DNA from: Bacteroidia bacterium
GTDB lineage: Bacteria > Bacteroidota > Bacteroidia > SpSt-205
DNA: 6,991 bases
Assembly (NCBI GenBank): GCA_025060275.1
Contig: JANXCJ010000109.1
Location: forward strand, 1-6,991
Direction: 5' to 3'
The position numbers and the translations under genes were made by a program. Shown here one piece after another: positions 1 through 6,663 of the stretch (positions within the stretch are counted from its first letter, which is position 1; each line of letters starts with the position of its first letter). The notes under the pieces were generated by a model. It worked only from the letters and a program-made list of their open reading frames with translations, made no database searches and was not told where the DNA came from.

Positions 1-1362
1 TTCTCCATCTCCTTCCGAGAAGTCAGGAATGCTCATAAGTTCGCTTTGTACTTTCATGGCGGCGCTCATGAGGTCTAATTCGCCTTTTAGAGCTTTACGG
101 AGGAGGTATTCTACGCTCAGCATTCGGTTGATTTCATTTGTGCCTTCATAAATCCGATTAATGCGGCTGTCTCGGTAGGCCCTTTCCACGGGATATTCTG
201 CGGAGTATCCATAACCTCCATGAATCTGCACGGCTTCATCTACTACGTAATCAAGCGTCTCAGAGCCGAAGACTTTGAGGATAGCGCACTCTGCCGCATA
301 TTCCTGAGCGGCTCCTAAGAGGGCTTTTTCATAGGGCTGTCCTTGTGAGAGGAGGAATTTTTCATAAGCCTGAATGTCAGCAGATGCCCTGTAAGTGGCT
401 GTTTCACAGGCCCAGGTGTAAATAGCCATATCTCCTAACTTGTGCTGGATGGCTCCAAAATCTGCGATGGGCTTGCCAAACTGATGCCTTTCCTTGGCAT
501 ATCGTACTGAGATGTCTATGAGCCGCTTGCAGGAGCCTACGGTAGCGGCAGCTAACTTAATGCGACCAATATTCAGGATATTGAAGGCGATTAAGTGTCC
601 TTTTCCGATTTCTCCTAAAAGATTTTCCGCTGGTACAGGAACGTCCTGAAAGAAAACTTGGCGGGTGGAAGAACCCTTGATACCCATTTTTTTCTCCTCA
701 GCGCCTACGGATACGCCAGGGAAGTCCCTTTCTACCAAAAAGGCTGTGAAAAGCTCCCCATTGATTTTAGCGAAAACTGTGAAGAGGTTAGCAAAACCTC
801 CATTAGTAATCCACATTTTTTGACCTGTGAGGGTATAGGTTTTTCCATCTGGGCTAGGTATGGCTTTTGTTCTGGCGCTTAGGGCATCTGAACCGGAGCC
901 AGGCTCTGTAAGGCAATATGCTGCGAAGAGCTCACCAGATACAATTTTTGGAAGGTACTTAGCCTTCTGCTCCTCCGTACCGAAATAGAGTATGGGCAGG
1001 GTGCCGATTCCTGTGTGAGCTAAGAGTGCCACCGCAAAGGAGTGAGAAGGACCCATTTTTTCAGTAAAGAGCATACCTGTAAGAAAGTCTGCCCCTAAGC
1101 CGCCGTAGGCTTCGGGTACAGTGAGTCCTAAAAGTCCTAGTTCTGCTGCCTTGCGCAAGAGTTCCGGCATCACTTGGGTAGGGTCTCCATAGTCTATTTC
1201 ATCCAATCGGGGATAGATTTCCTTCTCTAAAAAGCTCTCACATAGCTGAGCTAATTGCTGCTGCTCTTCACTCCACTCCTCAGGTATAAATACTCGCTCT
1301 ATAGGTGTGGAATGGATGAGGAAGGCACCTCCACGAGTAACTTCTGCTGTCGTCTGCTTCAT
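1..1362 (-). CDS. acyl-CoA dehydrogenase, long bacterial type (C-terminus beyond window)
   Basis: FAD flavoenzyme that introduces the trans-2 double bond into acyl-CoA in the first step of fatty acid beta-oxidation, passing electrons to electron-transfer flavoprotein. The reading frame is open for 454 codons from ATG at 1362 to the window edge. Both family signatures are present: CLTEPGSGSDALS at residues 150-162 and Q379-D398 (QIHGGYGY start). MWITNGG (183-189) is the flavin-contact strand, RHQFGKPI is at 292-299, and IYEGTNEINR (404-413) carries the expected catalytic base Glu406. Residues about 30-145 are the N-terminal helical domain, 146-250 the beta domain and 260-415 the C-terminal helical domain. 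The start codon is chosen because the N-terminus (GGAFLI, then VFIPEEWSEEQ) resembles Bacteroidota homologues I recall, which are about 600 residues; roughly 145 residues are therefore probably missing. Chain-length preference cannot be read from the sequence. It is divergent from efp. Family call is very secure; substrate is unknown. Confidence 0.96.
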   Translation of the reverse strand, partial: MKQTTAEVTRGGAFLIHSTPIERVFIPEEWSEEQQQLAQLCESFLEKEIYPRLDEIDYGDPTQVMPELLRKAAELGLLGLTVPEAYGGLGADFLTGMLFTEKMGPSHSFAVALLAHTGIGTLPILYFGTEEQKAKYLPKIVSGELFAAYCLTEPGSGSDALSARTKAIPSPDGKTYTLTGQKMWITNGGFANLFTVFAKINGELFTAFLVERDFPGVSVGAEEKKMGIKGSSTRQVFFQDVPVPAENLLGEIGKGHLIAFNILNIGRIKLAAATVGSCKRLIDISVRYAKERHQFGKPIADFGAIQHKLGDMAIYTWACETATYRASADIQAYEKFLLSQGQPYEKALLGAAQEYAAECAILKVFGSETLDYVVDEAVQIHGGYGYSAEYPVERAYRDSRINRIYEGTNEINRMLSVEYLLRKALKGELDLMSAAMKVQSELMSIPDFSEGDGE

Positions 1363-1366
1363 GAAG

Positions 1367-1374
1367 CAAAGATA
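1367..1374 (-). promoter_or_regulatory. -7 promoter box (TATCTTTG) of the acyl-CoA dehydrogenase gene
   Basis: On the minus strand TATCTTTG is an exact match to the Bacteroidota housekeeping -7 consensus TAnnTTTG and ends only four bases (CTTC) before the ATG at 1362. Transcription normally begins a few bases after such a box, so the mRNA would start at or almost at the start codon (leaderless). No clear -33 TTTG/TTG element is seen at the usual distance, which would fall near 1393-1397. Confidence 0.6.
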
Positions 1375-1414
1375 AGAAAACCTCTTCCCCCGTGATGAAT
1401 GGCGGATTTTTTAC

Positions 1415-1422
1415 CATCTTTG
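1415..1422 (+). promoter_or_regulatory. -7 promoter box (CATCTTTG) of the efp-accB-accC operon
   Basis: CATCTTTG matches the Bacteroidota -7 consensus TAnnTTTG at five of its six defined bases and ends four bases (CTCT) before the efp ATG at 1427, the same spacing as on the opposite strand. This predicts a leaderless or nearly leaderless efp transcript. The expected -33 region, near 1393-1397, coincides with that of the divergent promoter, so the two polymerases would compete for the same DNA. No good -33 match is visible. Confidence 0.5.
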
Positions 1423-1426
1423 CTCT

Positions 1427-1993
1427 ATGGCGCAAGCCGTAGATATCTCTAATGGAATGATACTTCGCTTGGAGAACGAGTTGTACGAAGTAGTGGAGTT
1501 TCTCCATGTGAAGCCCGGAAAAGGCAATCCTTATGTATATACACGTCTAAAGAATGTAGTTACGGGTCGCGTTTTTGAACGGAATTTTCCCTCTAATACT
1601 CGTATAGAGCCTGTGCGGGTGGAAAGACGTCCATGTATCTACATTTACACAGATGGGAGTTTTTACTACTTCATGGAAGAGGAGAGCTTTGATCAATTCT
1701 CTGCCCCGGCTGAACAGGTGCGCGGCGTAGAATTTCTCACTGAGAACCAGCGCTGCGAAGCTTTATGGGATGCAGATAAAGAGACACTTCTCTTTGTAGA
1801 ACTCCCGCAGTTTGTAGTTCTGGAGGTAGTAGAAGCTGAGATGGCTATCAAGGGAGATAGCGTAACGAATATTATGAAAAATGCTACTCTCTCTTCGGGC
1901 GCCCGCGTAAAAGTCCCTCTTTTCGTAGAGACTGGAGATAAAGTCAAGATTGATACTCGTAAAAAGGAATACATAGAAAGAGTCAAATCCTAA
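1427..1993 (+). CDS. efp: translation elongation factor P
   Basis: EF-P binds between the P and E sites of the ribosome and promotes peptide bond formation at polyproline stretches. The protein is 188 residues, the usual length. Residues 1-62 form the KOW-like N-terminal domain, with the tip loop PGKGNPY placing Lys32 where the CCA end of the P-site tRNA is contacted; a lysine fits a modified or unmodified lysine-type EF-P rather than the arginine (rhamnosylated) type. About 66-126 is the central OB domain and 129-185 the C-terminal OB domain. The EF-P signature fits exactly at Lys151-Gly170 (VPLF inside). The start MAQAVDISNGM matches the family N-terminus. It is first in the apparent operon; accB begins four bases after its stop. 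There is no Shine-Dalgarno sequence, consistent with a leaderless start. The enzyme modifying Lys32, if any, is not encoded here. Confidence 0.97.
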   Translation: MAQAVDISNGMILRLENELYEVVEFLHVKPGKGNPYVYTRLKNVVTGRVFERNFPSNTRIEPVRVERRPCIYIYTDGSFYYFMEEESFDQFSAPAEQVRGVEFLTENQRCEALWDADKETLLFVELPQFVVLEVVEAEMAIKGDSVTNIMKNATLSSGARVKVPLFVETGDKVKIDTRKKEYIERVKS

Positions 1994-1997
1994 GTGT

Positions 1998-2495
1998 ATG
2001 GATATAAAGTCTATTCTGGAGCTTCTTCGGTTTGTCAGTAAGTCTGACCTAAGCGAAGTGATCATAGAAGATGGAAACTTTCGGCTAACGGTTCGCCGTG
2101 GAGTAAGTATGACTAGTGGAAATGTGATTGTTTCTGCTCCCTCTTCCCCTGCTATGATGGTTTCTCCTACTGTGCCTACTATCCCTTCTCCTCCGTCTCC
2201 TTCTGAAGCTCCCTCTAAAACTGAAACACCTCCTCCCTCTGCTCCTAAGAAGACAGAATATATCCGTTCTCCTATGGTGGGTACCTTTTACCGCAGGCCT
2301 AGTCCGGATAAGGAGCCCTTTGTTCAAGTAGGTGATATAATTCAAAAAGGGCAAGTAGTGTGCATTATAGAAGCTATGAAGCTTTTCAATGAGATTCAGT
2401 CCGAAATCTCAGGGAAGATTGTGCGGATTCTGGTAGAGGATGCACAGGCTGTAGAGTATGATCAGCCGCTTTTTGAGGTAGAGCCGATAGAGTAG
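1998..2495 (+). CDS. accB: biotin carboxyl carrier protein of acetyl-CoA carboxylase
   Basis: AccB carries the biotin that shuttles the carboxyl group between biotin carboxylase (AccC) and carboxyltransferase (AccAD) in fatty acid synthesis. The protein has 165 residues. Residues 1-35 (MDIKSILELLRF..., ending LTVRR) are the N-terminal segment that in the family contacts AccC. About 44-86 is a flexible Pro/Ser/Thr-rich linker with PP at 65-66 and PPP at 78-80. Residues 88-163 are the biotinyl domain, with EAMKLFN at 125-131 making Lys128 the biotinylation site (AMKL instead of the E. coli AMKM). SPMVGTFYRRPSPDKEPF (91-108) includes the 'thumb' insertion typical of bacterial BCCP. The start lies four bases after the efp stop with no Shine-Dalgarno motif, and accC begins two bases after the accB stop, suggesting coupled translation. 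A holocarboxylase synthetase (BirA) must be encoded elsewhere. Confidence 0.97.
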   Translation: MDIKSILELLRFVSKSDLSEVIIEDGNFRLTVRRGVSMTSGNVIVSAPSSPAMMVSPTVPTIPSPPSPSEAPSKTETPPPSAPKKTEYIRSPMVGTFYRRPSPDKEPFVQVGDIIQKGQVVCIIEAMKLFNEIQSEISGKIVRILVEDAQAVEYDQPLFEVEPIE

Positions 2496-2497
2496 GT

Positions 2498-3844
2498 ATG
2501 TTTCGGAAGATTCTAATAGCTAATCGGGGGGAGATAGCACTTCGCATTATTCGTACTTGTAAGGAGCTGGGGATTCCCACTGTGGCTGTCTATTCTACTG
2601 CAGACCGTGAAAGCCTTCATGTGCGATTTGCTGATGAGGCGGTATGCATAGGGCCTCCCCTGAGTAAGGATAGCTACCTGAATATTCCCGCGATTATGTC
2701 TGCGGTGGAGGTTACGGCGGCAGATGCTGTGCATCCTGGCTATGGGTTTCTCTCCGAAAATGAGCGGTTTTCTAGCATATGCGCGGAGTACGGTGTGAAA
2801 TTTATAGGGCCTACTCCAGAGGCTATTGCGGCTATGGGGGATAAAGCTACTGCCAAGGAGACTGCCCGGAAGGCAGGAGTACCCGTAGTCCCCGGCTCAG
2901 AAGGAATCTTAAGGGACCTCAATCACGCACGTAGGGTAGCGAAAGAGATTGGTTATCCCGTTCTACTTAAGGCTACAGCGGGGGGTGGAGGCAAAGGCAT
3001 GCGTATTGTTTGGAAGCCAGAGGACCTTGAGGATGCGTGGAATATAGCTCGTGCAGAGGCTAAAGCAGCTTTTGGTAATGATGGCCTCTACATGGAAAAA
3101 TATATCCAGAATCCTCGTCATATTGAGATTCAGGTTGTAGGGGATCAATATGGGAATGTTTCCCATCTCTCCGAAAGAGACTGTACTATCCAGCGTCGCC
3201 ATCAGAAACTAATTGAAGAGGCTCCTAGTCCTATCCTAACCCAAGAAATACGGGAGCAAATAGGAGAAGCCGCAGTAAAACTGGCTAAGTTTATCCGCTA
3301 TGAGAGTGCTGGCACTGTGGAATTTATCTTGGATCAAGACACAGGGGAGTTTTACTTCATGGAGATGAATACCCGCATTCAGGTAGAACACCCTGTTACA
3401 GAGGAAATCTTCTTCTTTGACCTCATCAAGGAGCAGATTAAGGTGGCAGCGGGTGTGCCTGTTTCGGGGCGGCATTACTTCCCTCAGAATCGCTGGGCTA
3501 TGGAAGTGCGTATTAATGCAGAAGATCCTTTCAATGATTTCAGGCCCAGTCCTGGGCGTATAGAGCACTTTCATAAGCCAGGTGGGCACGGTGTGCGTGT
3601 AGATACGCACGTATATGCAGGTTATAGTATTCCACCTTATTATGACTCCATGATTGCTAAGCTAATTGTGGCGGATTTTTCTCGTGAGGAGGTGATAAAT
3701 AAAATGCTTAGAGCCCTGGATGAATTTATATTAGAGGGACCCGGTCTCAAGACCACCATACCTATTCTCAAAGAGATTCTGCGGGATGAACATTTCCGCA
3801 AGGGCACTTATAATACTCGCTTTTTAGAGAGCTGGAGGCGCTAA
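2498..3844 (+). CDS. accC: biotin carboxylase subunit of acetyl-CoA carboxylase
   Basis: AccC carboxylates AccB-bound biotin using ATP and bicarbonate. At 448 residues it is about the length of E. coli AccC (449). Residues 1-113 form the Rossmann-like N-terminal domain (FRKILIANRGEIALRIIRT start). The ATP-grasp region spans about 114-330 with Lys116, Lys158, the glycine loop TAGGGGKGM (160-168) and ERDCTIQRRHQKLIEEAP (226-243, His235 and Lys237). Metal and bicarbonate ligands are Glu275, Glu289, Asn291, Arg293, Gln295, Val296 and Glu297 in MEMNTRIQVEHP. Arg338 in EVRINAED matches the E. coli catalytic arginine, and residues 335-444 form the C-terminal domain. All key residues I can align are intact. 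Acetyl-CoA carboxylase membership rather than pyruvate or propionyl carboxylase is inferred from the separate short AccB next door and from the absence of a fused biotinyl domain. It is cotranscribed with efp-accB, with a 2-bp gap. Confidence 0.97.
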   Translation: MFRKILIANRGEIALRIIRTCKELGIPTVAVYSTADRESLHVRFADEAVCIGPPLSKDSYLNIPAIMSAVEVTAADAVHPGYGFLSENERFSSICAEYGVKFIGPTPEAIAAMGDKATAKETARKAGVPVVPGSEGILRDLNHARRVAKEIGYPVLLKATAGGGGKGMRIVWKPEDLEDAWNIARAEAKAAFGNDGLYMEKYIQNPRHIEIQVVGDQYGNVSHLSERDCTIQRRHQKLIEEAPSPILTQEIREQIGEAAVKLAKFIRYESAGTVEFILDQDTGEFYFMEMNTRIQVEHPVTEEIFFFDLIKEQIKVAAGVPVSGRHYFPQNRWAMEVRINAEDPFNDFRPSPGRIEHFHKPGGHGVRVDTHVYAGYSIPPYYDSMIAKLIVADFSREEVINKMLRALDEFILEGPGLKTTIPILKEILRDEHFRKGTYNTRFLESWRR

Positions 3845-3865
3845 CTTCTCCGAAGGGGATTAGGG

Positions 3866-3873
3866 TAGATTTG
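3866..3873 (+). promoter_or_regulatory. possible -7 promoter box (TAGATTTG) ahead of ccmF
   Basis: The 43-bp gap between accC and ccmF (3845-3887) contains TAGATTTG, an exact TAnnTTTG match, 14 bases before the ccmF ATG. It is followed by a T-run and an AT-rich stretch (TAGATATATC). A start just downstream would leave a leader of only about 5-10 bases. The gap holds no convincing terminator, so readthrough from accC is also likely. No -33 match is seen at the expected distance. Confidence 0.45.
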
Positions 3874-3887
3874 TTTTTAGATATATC

Positions 3888-6647
3888 ATGCAGAGTCTTG
3901 GGCAGTTACTAGTGGGTATTCTATGGGTTACGGGTATTTGGGGCGGTGTAGCTGCTTGGGAGGCACATAGGAAGGGAAGCTCCTGGAAATACTCGGCGTG
4001 GGGAAGTTGGATTCTACACAGCTTAGCGCTGGTGGGAACTCTGAGCCTTTTATTGTATTTGCTCTTAGGGCATCGGTATGAATTTTATTATGCATGGGCG
4101 CATGGCTCGCGCCAGCTTCCTTGGGCCTACATTACTGCTGCGCTGTGGGAGGGTCAAGAAGGTAGTTTCCTCCTGTGGATGCTATGGCATGGAATTTTAG
4201 GATGGGGACTTATTATTGGGAAAGATGCATATCGGTGGTTCTTGATAGGCGGTCTTTTAGTTACAAATGGCTACTTAGCTACCTTCTTATTGGGTGTTTC
4301 TTTGCCTGAGTGGGCGGCTGCGGCAGTAGGAGGTGTAATATGGTTACTTTGGGCAGCAGAGTCGCTGACGTGGCCTGCTCGGATGGTAGGCGGCTTTATC
4401 CTCATAGCTGCTTTAATTATGGGGGGGATATGGTTGCGGCTTGGATTAGTGGGGCTTGGTGTAGTTCTCTTCTACCTTCACAAGCTTTCTTTTAGGGCAT
4501 TAGTTGGAGCTTGTGCGCTTCTTTTATTACCCGTAGGAGAAGTGTGGGGCAGTTTTCCTTTCTCTTATCTCTGGGAAGTTCGTAATGAGATAACGCCGGG
4601 CTACATACCCCCTGACGGAAACGGACTTAATCCCCTACTTCAGAGCTTTTGGATGGTGATACATCCCCCTATCCTTTTTGGAGGGTATGCTGCTACAGCT
4701 CTTCCTTTTTGGGAGAGCTTATTAGTAATGCAGCAGGGGGGCTTGACAGGGGAGCATAGTCGCCGCCTACTTCGTTTCCTATGGCTGGCAGTAGGACTAT
4801 TAGGACTAGGAATTGCCCTAGGGGCTTACTGGGCTTACGAAACCCTCAATTTTGGAGGATATTGGAATTGGGACCCTGTAGAAAATGCTTCTTTTGCTCC
4901 CTGGCTTGTCTTGGTAGGGGCTGCACACCTCATCTGGGTATGGCGGCGGCACCGTAGGGGACAGCTTATTGCCTTAGGCACAGCCCTTCTGGGATTTCCT
5001 TTGGTAATATATAGTGCTTATCTCACGCGCAGCGGAATCCTTGCAGATAGCTCTGTGCACAGCTTTACTGACATGGGGATGGGTGGATGGCTTATATGGG
5101 GTGCTGGATTGAGTGCAGGGGGCAGCTTACTCCTTTTATTTCGTAATCTTTCGGGAGGTATTCAAAGACCTCTGGAAAGTCTGTGGCACTCTGCTCTTTT
5201 TGTAGGGTCTGTGTTACTTGTGCTTATAGCGGGGGTGCTTCTATTTCTTACCTCTCTTCCTGCTTTCAACAAGCTATTAGGCACTTCCCTAGCTTTGGGA
5301 GCAAATGCAGTGCAGGTGTATTTTGAATGGATGGGGCTCCTCTCTGTGCCACTTTTAGTGCTGATGGGTTATGCGCTCTTACAAGCCTATCGCCTGAAAG
5401 GCTGGGATGCTCTTATTTGGATAGCAGGGGCACTCTTAGCAGGGATTGTTGGGGTTATATGGTGGTCAGGCTGGGACTTTGTGTATCATCCGTCTTACAG
5501 AGCGCTTTTGAAGGAGTCTTGGATAGAAAGACTGCGTGGGGGAGTGTTTTTGATTCTAGATGATCTTCTATGGGGTGCAGCTTTATTGGCCATAGGGGGG
5601 GCTTTCCTTTATCTTCTCCTGCATAGGAGTCGCTCAAATGTGGGGGCAGGATTGGCACATATTGGTTTTGGACTCCTAATTATTGGAGCGATTCTCTCTG
5701 GCGGCTATCAAAAAGTTCTGAGCCAAAATCTAAATCCTCGCAGTCCTGCGAGTAGTGATAACCTTTTCCTTCCCTTAGGCAAGGAGGAGGCTGCTATAGG
5801 CTATCTTGTGCGCTATGAAGGCCTAGTCTCCCCGGTGCCTCCTCTCCGAGATATTAGGACTATTTTGCGCGCAGAAGGGCAGACGCTCTGGAGATTCACG
5901 GATAGCCTGGGGTATAGTTATCAGGTATGGTTACCCGATGAGCTCACGGCTCGCACTCAAGGCCCCTTACATCCCGTAAATCTCTCCTCCACTCAGAAGT
6001 TTTTAGAGGCAAACATAGCTTTTCTCCCCGTAATACCTGCTGATAATCGCTATCGCTACAAAGTGCGTCTCAAGGATTTAGCCGCTGAGAAGGTGTATAA
6101 CCTGCTATTGGAGGCGGACATAGACGAAAGTTCGGGGCTTATAGCACACCCTTCTCATGTGCGTTTCTGGCATGGAGACCTTTACATTCATCTTACGAGC
6201 CTACCGGAGAGGGATAAGCAGCCTCTCCAGCAAACTACCGTGAAATTAGCGCCTAAAGACACAATTCAATGGAACGAAGTTACTATCACATTAGAAAAAC
6301 TTACAGAGGTAGAAGGGGTACCTCATCCTACTTTCCGAGCATGGCTTAGGGTCTGGAGAGGGGTACCGGAATTTGCACAGGGATTACCTGTGGAATTTAG
6401 CATAAAAGAGGGGAGCCTTCAAACACCTTTAGCGACTCTGCCTGTGATGGGCTTTGTAGCAGAATTGCAGGGCTTTGACATGAAAGAAAAAAAGCTTCTT
6501 TTTCGCATAGGCCTTCGTACGCAACCAGATAGCTTTATTGCACTCAAGATTTTATACAAGCCTTTCATTGGCCTCTTCTGGATGGGTGTAGCTTTAGTTC
6601 TGGTGGGAGCAGCTTGGGCTTTCTTTCGTCATATGCGGAGGAGATAG
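3888..6647 (+). CDS. ccmF: CcmF-type cytochrome c haem lyase subunit, large form
   Basis: CcmF accepts haem from holo-CcmE and, with apocytochrome-binding partners, attaches it covalently to CXXCH motifs on the periplasmic side (System I). The 919-residue polytopic membrane protein has about 17-19 hydrophobic segments. WEGQEGSFLLW (87-97) and the haem-binding WWD motif GGYWNWDPVENASFAPWL (323-340) are present. The four histidines equivalent to E. coli His173, 261, 303 and 491 appear as His259 (MVIHPPILFGGY), His347 (AAHLIW), His391 (SSVHSF) and His591 (LAHIGFG). The CytC_asm core covers roughly 60-415 and the CcmF C-terminal family domain the rest. A soluble, presumably periplasmic region of about 285 residues (606-890) precedes the last membrane helix (893-913), making it much longer than E. 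coli CcmF (647). The NrfE paralogue is an alternative. ATG 3888 is kept because a membrane helix begins at once. No other ccm genes are in the window. Confidence 0.92.
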   Translation: MQSLGQLLVGILWVTGIWGGVAAWEAHRKGSSWKYSAWGSWILHSLALVGTLSLLLYLLLGHRYEFYYAWAHGSRQLPWAYITAALWEGQEGSFLLWMLWHGILGWGLIIGKDAYRWFLIGGLLVTNGYLATFLLGVSLPEWAAAAVGGVIWLLWAAESLTWPARMVGGFILIAALIMGGIWLRLGLVGLGVVLFYLHKLSFRALVGACALLLLPVGEVWGSFPFSYLWEVRNEITPGYIPPDGNGLNPLLQSFWMVIHPPILFGGYAATALPFWESLLVMQQGGLTGEHSRRLLRFLWLAVGLLGLGIALGAYWAYETLNFGGYWNWDPVENASFAPWLVLVGAAHLIWVWRRHRRGQLIALGTALLGFPLVIYSAYLTRSGILADSSVHSFTDMGMGGWLIWGAGLSAGGSLLLLFRNLSGGIQRPLESLWHSALFVGSVLLVLIAGVLLFLTSLPAFNKLLGTSLALGANAVQVYFEWMGLLSVPLLVLMGYALLQAYRLKGWDALIWIAGALLAGIVGVIWWSGWDFVYHPSYRALLKESWIERLRGGVFLILDDLLWGAALLAIGGAFLYLLLHRSRSNVGAGLAHIGFGLLIIGAILSGGYQKVLSQNLNPRSPASSDNLFLPLGKEEAAIGYLVRYEGLVSPVPPLRDIRTILRAEGQTLWRFTDSLGYSYQVWLPDELTARTQGPLHPVNLSSTQKFLEANIAFLPVIPADNRYRYKVRLKDLAAEKVYNLLLEADIDESSGLIAHPSHVRFWHGDLYIHLTSLPERDKQPLQQTTVKLAPKDTIQWNEVTITLEKLTEVEGVPHPTFRAWLRVWRGVPEFAQGLPVEFSIKEGSLQTPLATLPVMGFVAELQGFDMKEKKLLFRIGLRTQPDSFIALKILYKPFIGLFWMGVALVLVGAAWAFFRHMRRR

Positions 6648-6650
6648 TCT

Positions 6651-6658
6651 TACTTTTG
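6651..6658 (+). promoter_or_regulatory. possible -7 promoter box (TACTTTTG) ahead of pepP
   Basis: The 16-bp gap after ccmF (6648-6663) contains TACTTTTG, an exact TAnnTTTG match, ending five bases (AAGGG) before the ATG at 6664. Transcription from it would start at or next to the start codon. The GAAGGG touching the ATG resembles a Shine-Dalgarno core but has no spacing, so it is unlikely to act as one. The gene could equally be read as part of a longer transcript from ccmF. Confidence 0.42.
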
Positions 6659-6663
6659 AAGGG

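Larger units (their letters stand above)
1365..1424. repeat. interrupted inverted repeat flanking the divergent promoter region
   Basis: Perfect 9-bp arms AGCAAAGAT (1365-1373) and ATCTTTGCT (1416-1424) are separated by 42 bp. Extending outward through both start codons and inward through the T-runs, the two promoter-proximal 21-base stretches agree at 16 positions when each is read toward its own gene. Most likely the repeat is two facing copies of the -7 promoter element; a shared operator is a less likely alternative. Confidence 0.7.

Noticed and set aside
658..882. Plus-strand open frame of 74 codons opposite the acyl-CoA dehydrogenase gene
   Set aside because: It lies wholly antisense to a strongly conserved coding region containing the flavin-binding motifs, and its translation resembles no family I know.
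2085..2354. Minus-strand open frame encoding an Arg/Ser-rich protein
   Set aside because: Its Arg-rich composition is the antisense reading of the Pro/Ser codons of the AccB linker; it is a shadow frame.
3236..3610. Minus-strand open frame of 124 codons inside accC
   Set aside because: It is antisense to the catalytic part of AccC, where the plus strand carries every expected active-site residue.
3845..3878. Possible terminator after accC: small hairpin CTTC-tcc-GAAG and a later T-run
   Set aside because: The stem is only four base pairs and the five-T run is about 20 bases away, too far to form a Rho-independent terminator.
5290..5297. TAGCTTTG, an exact -7 promoter match on the plus strand within ccmF
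   Set aside because: It sits mid-gene with no start codon or gene boundary nearby; such six-base matches are expected by chance.
6010..6017. TATGTTTG, an exact -7 promoter match on the minus strand within ccmF
   Set aside because: No plausible minus-strand gene follows it; regarded as a chance hit.
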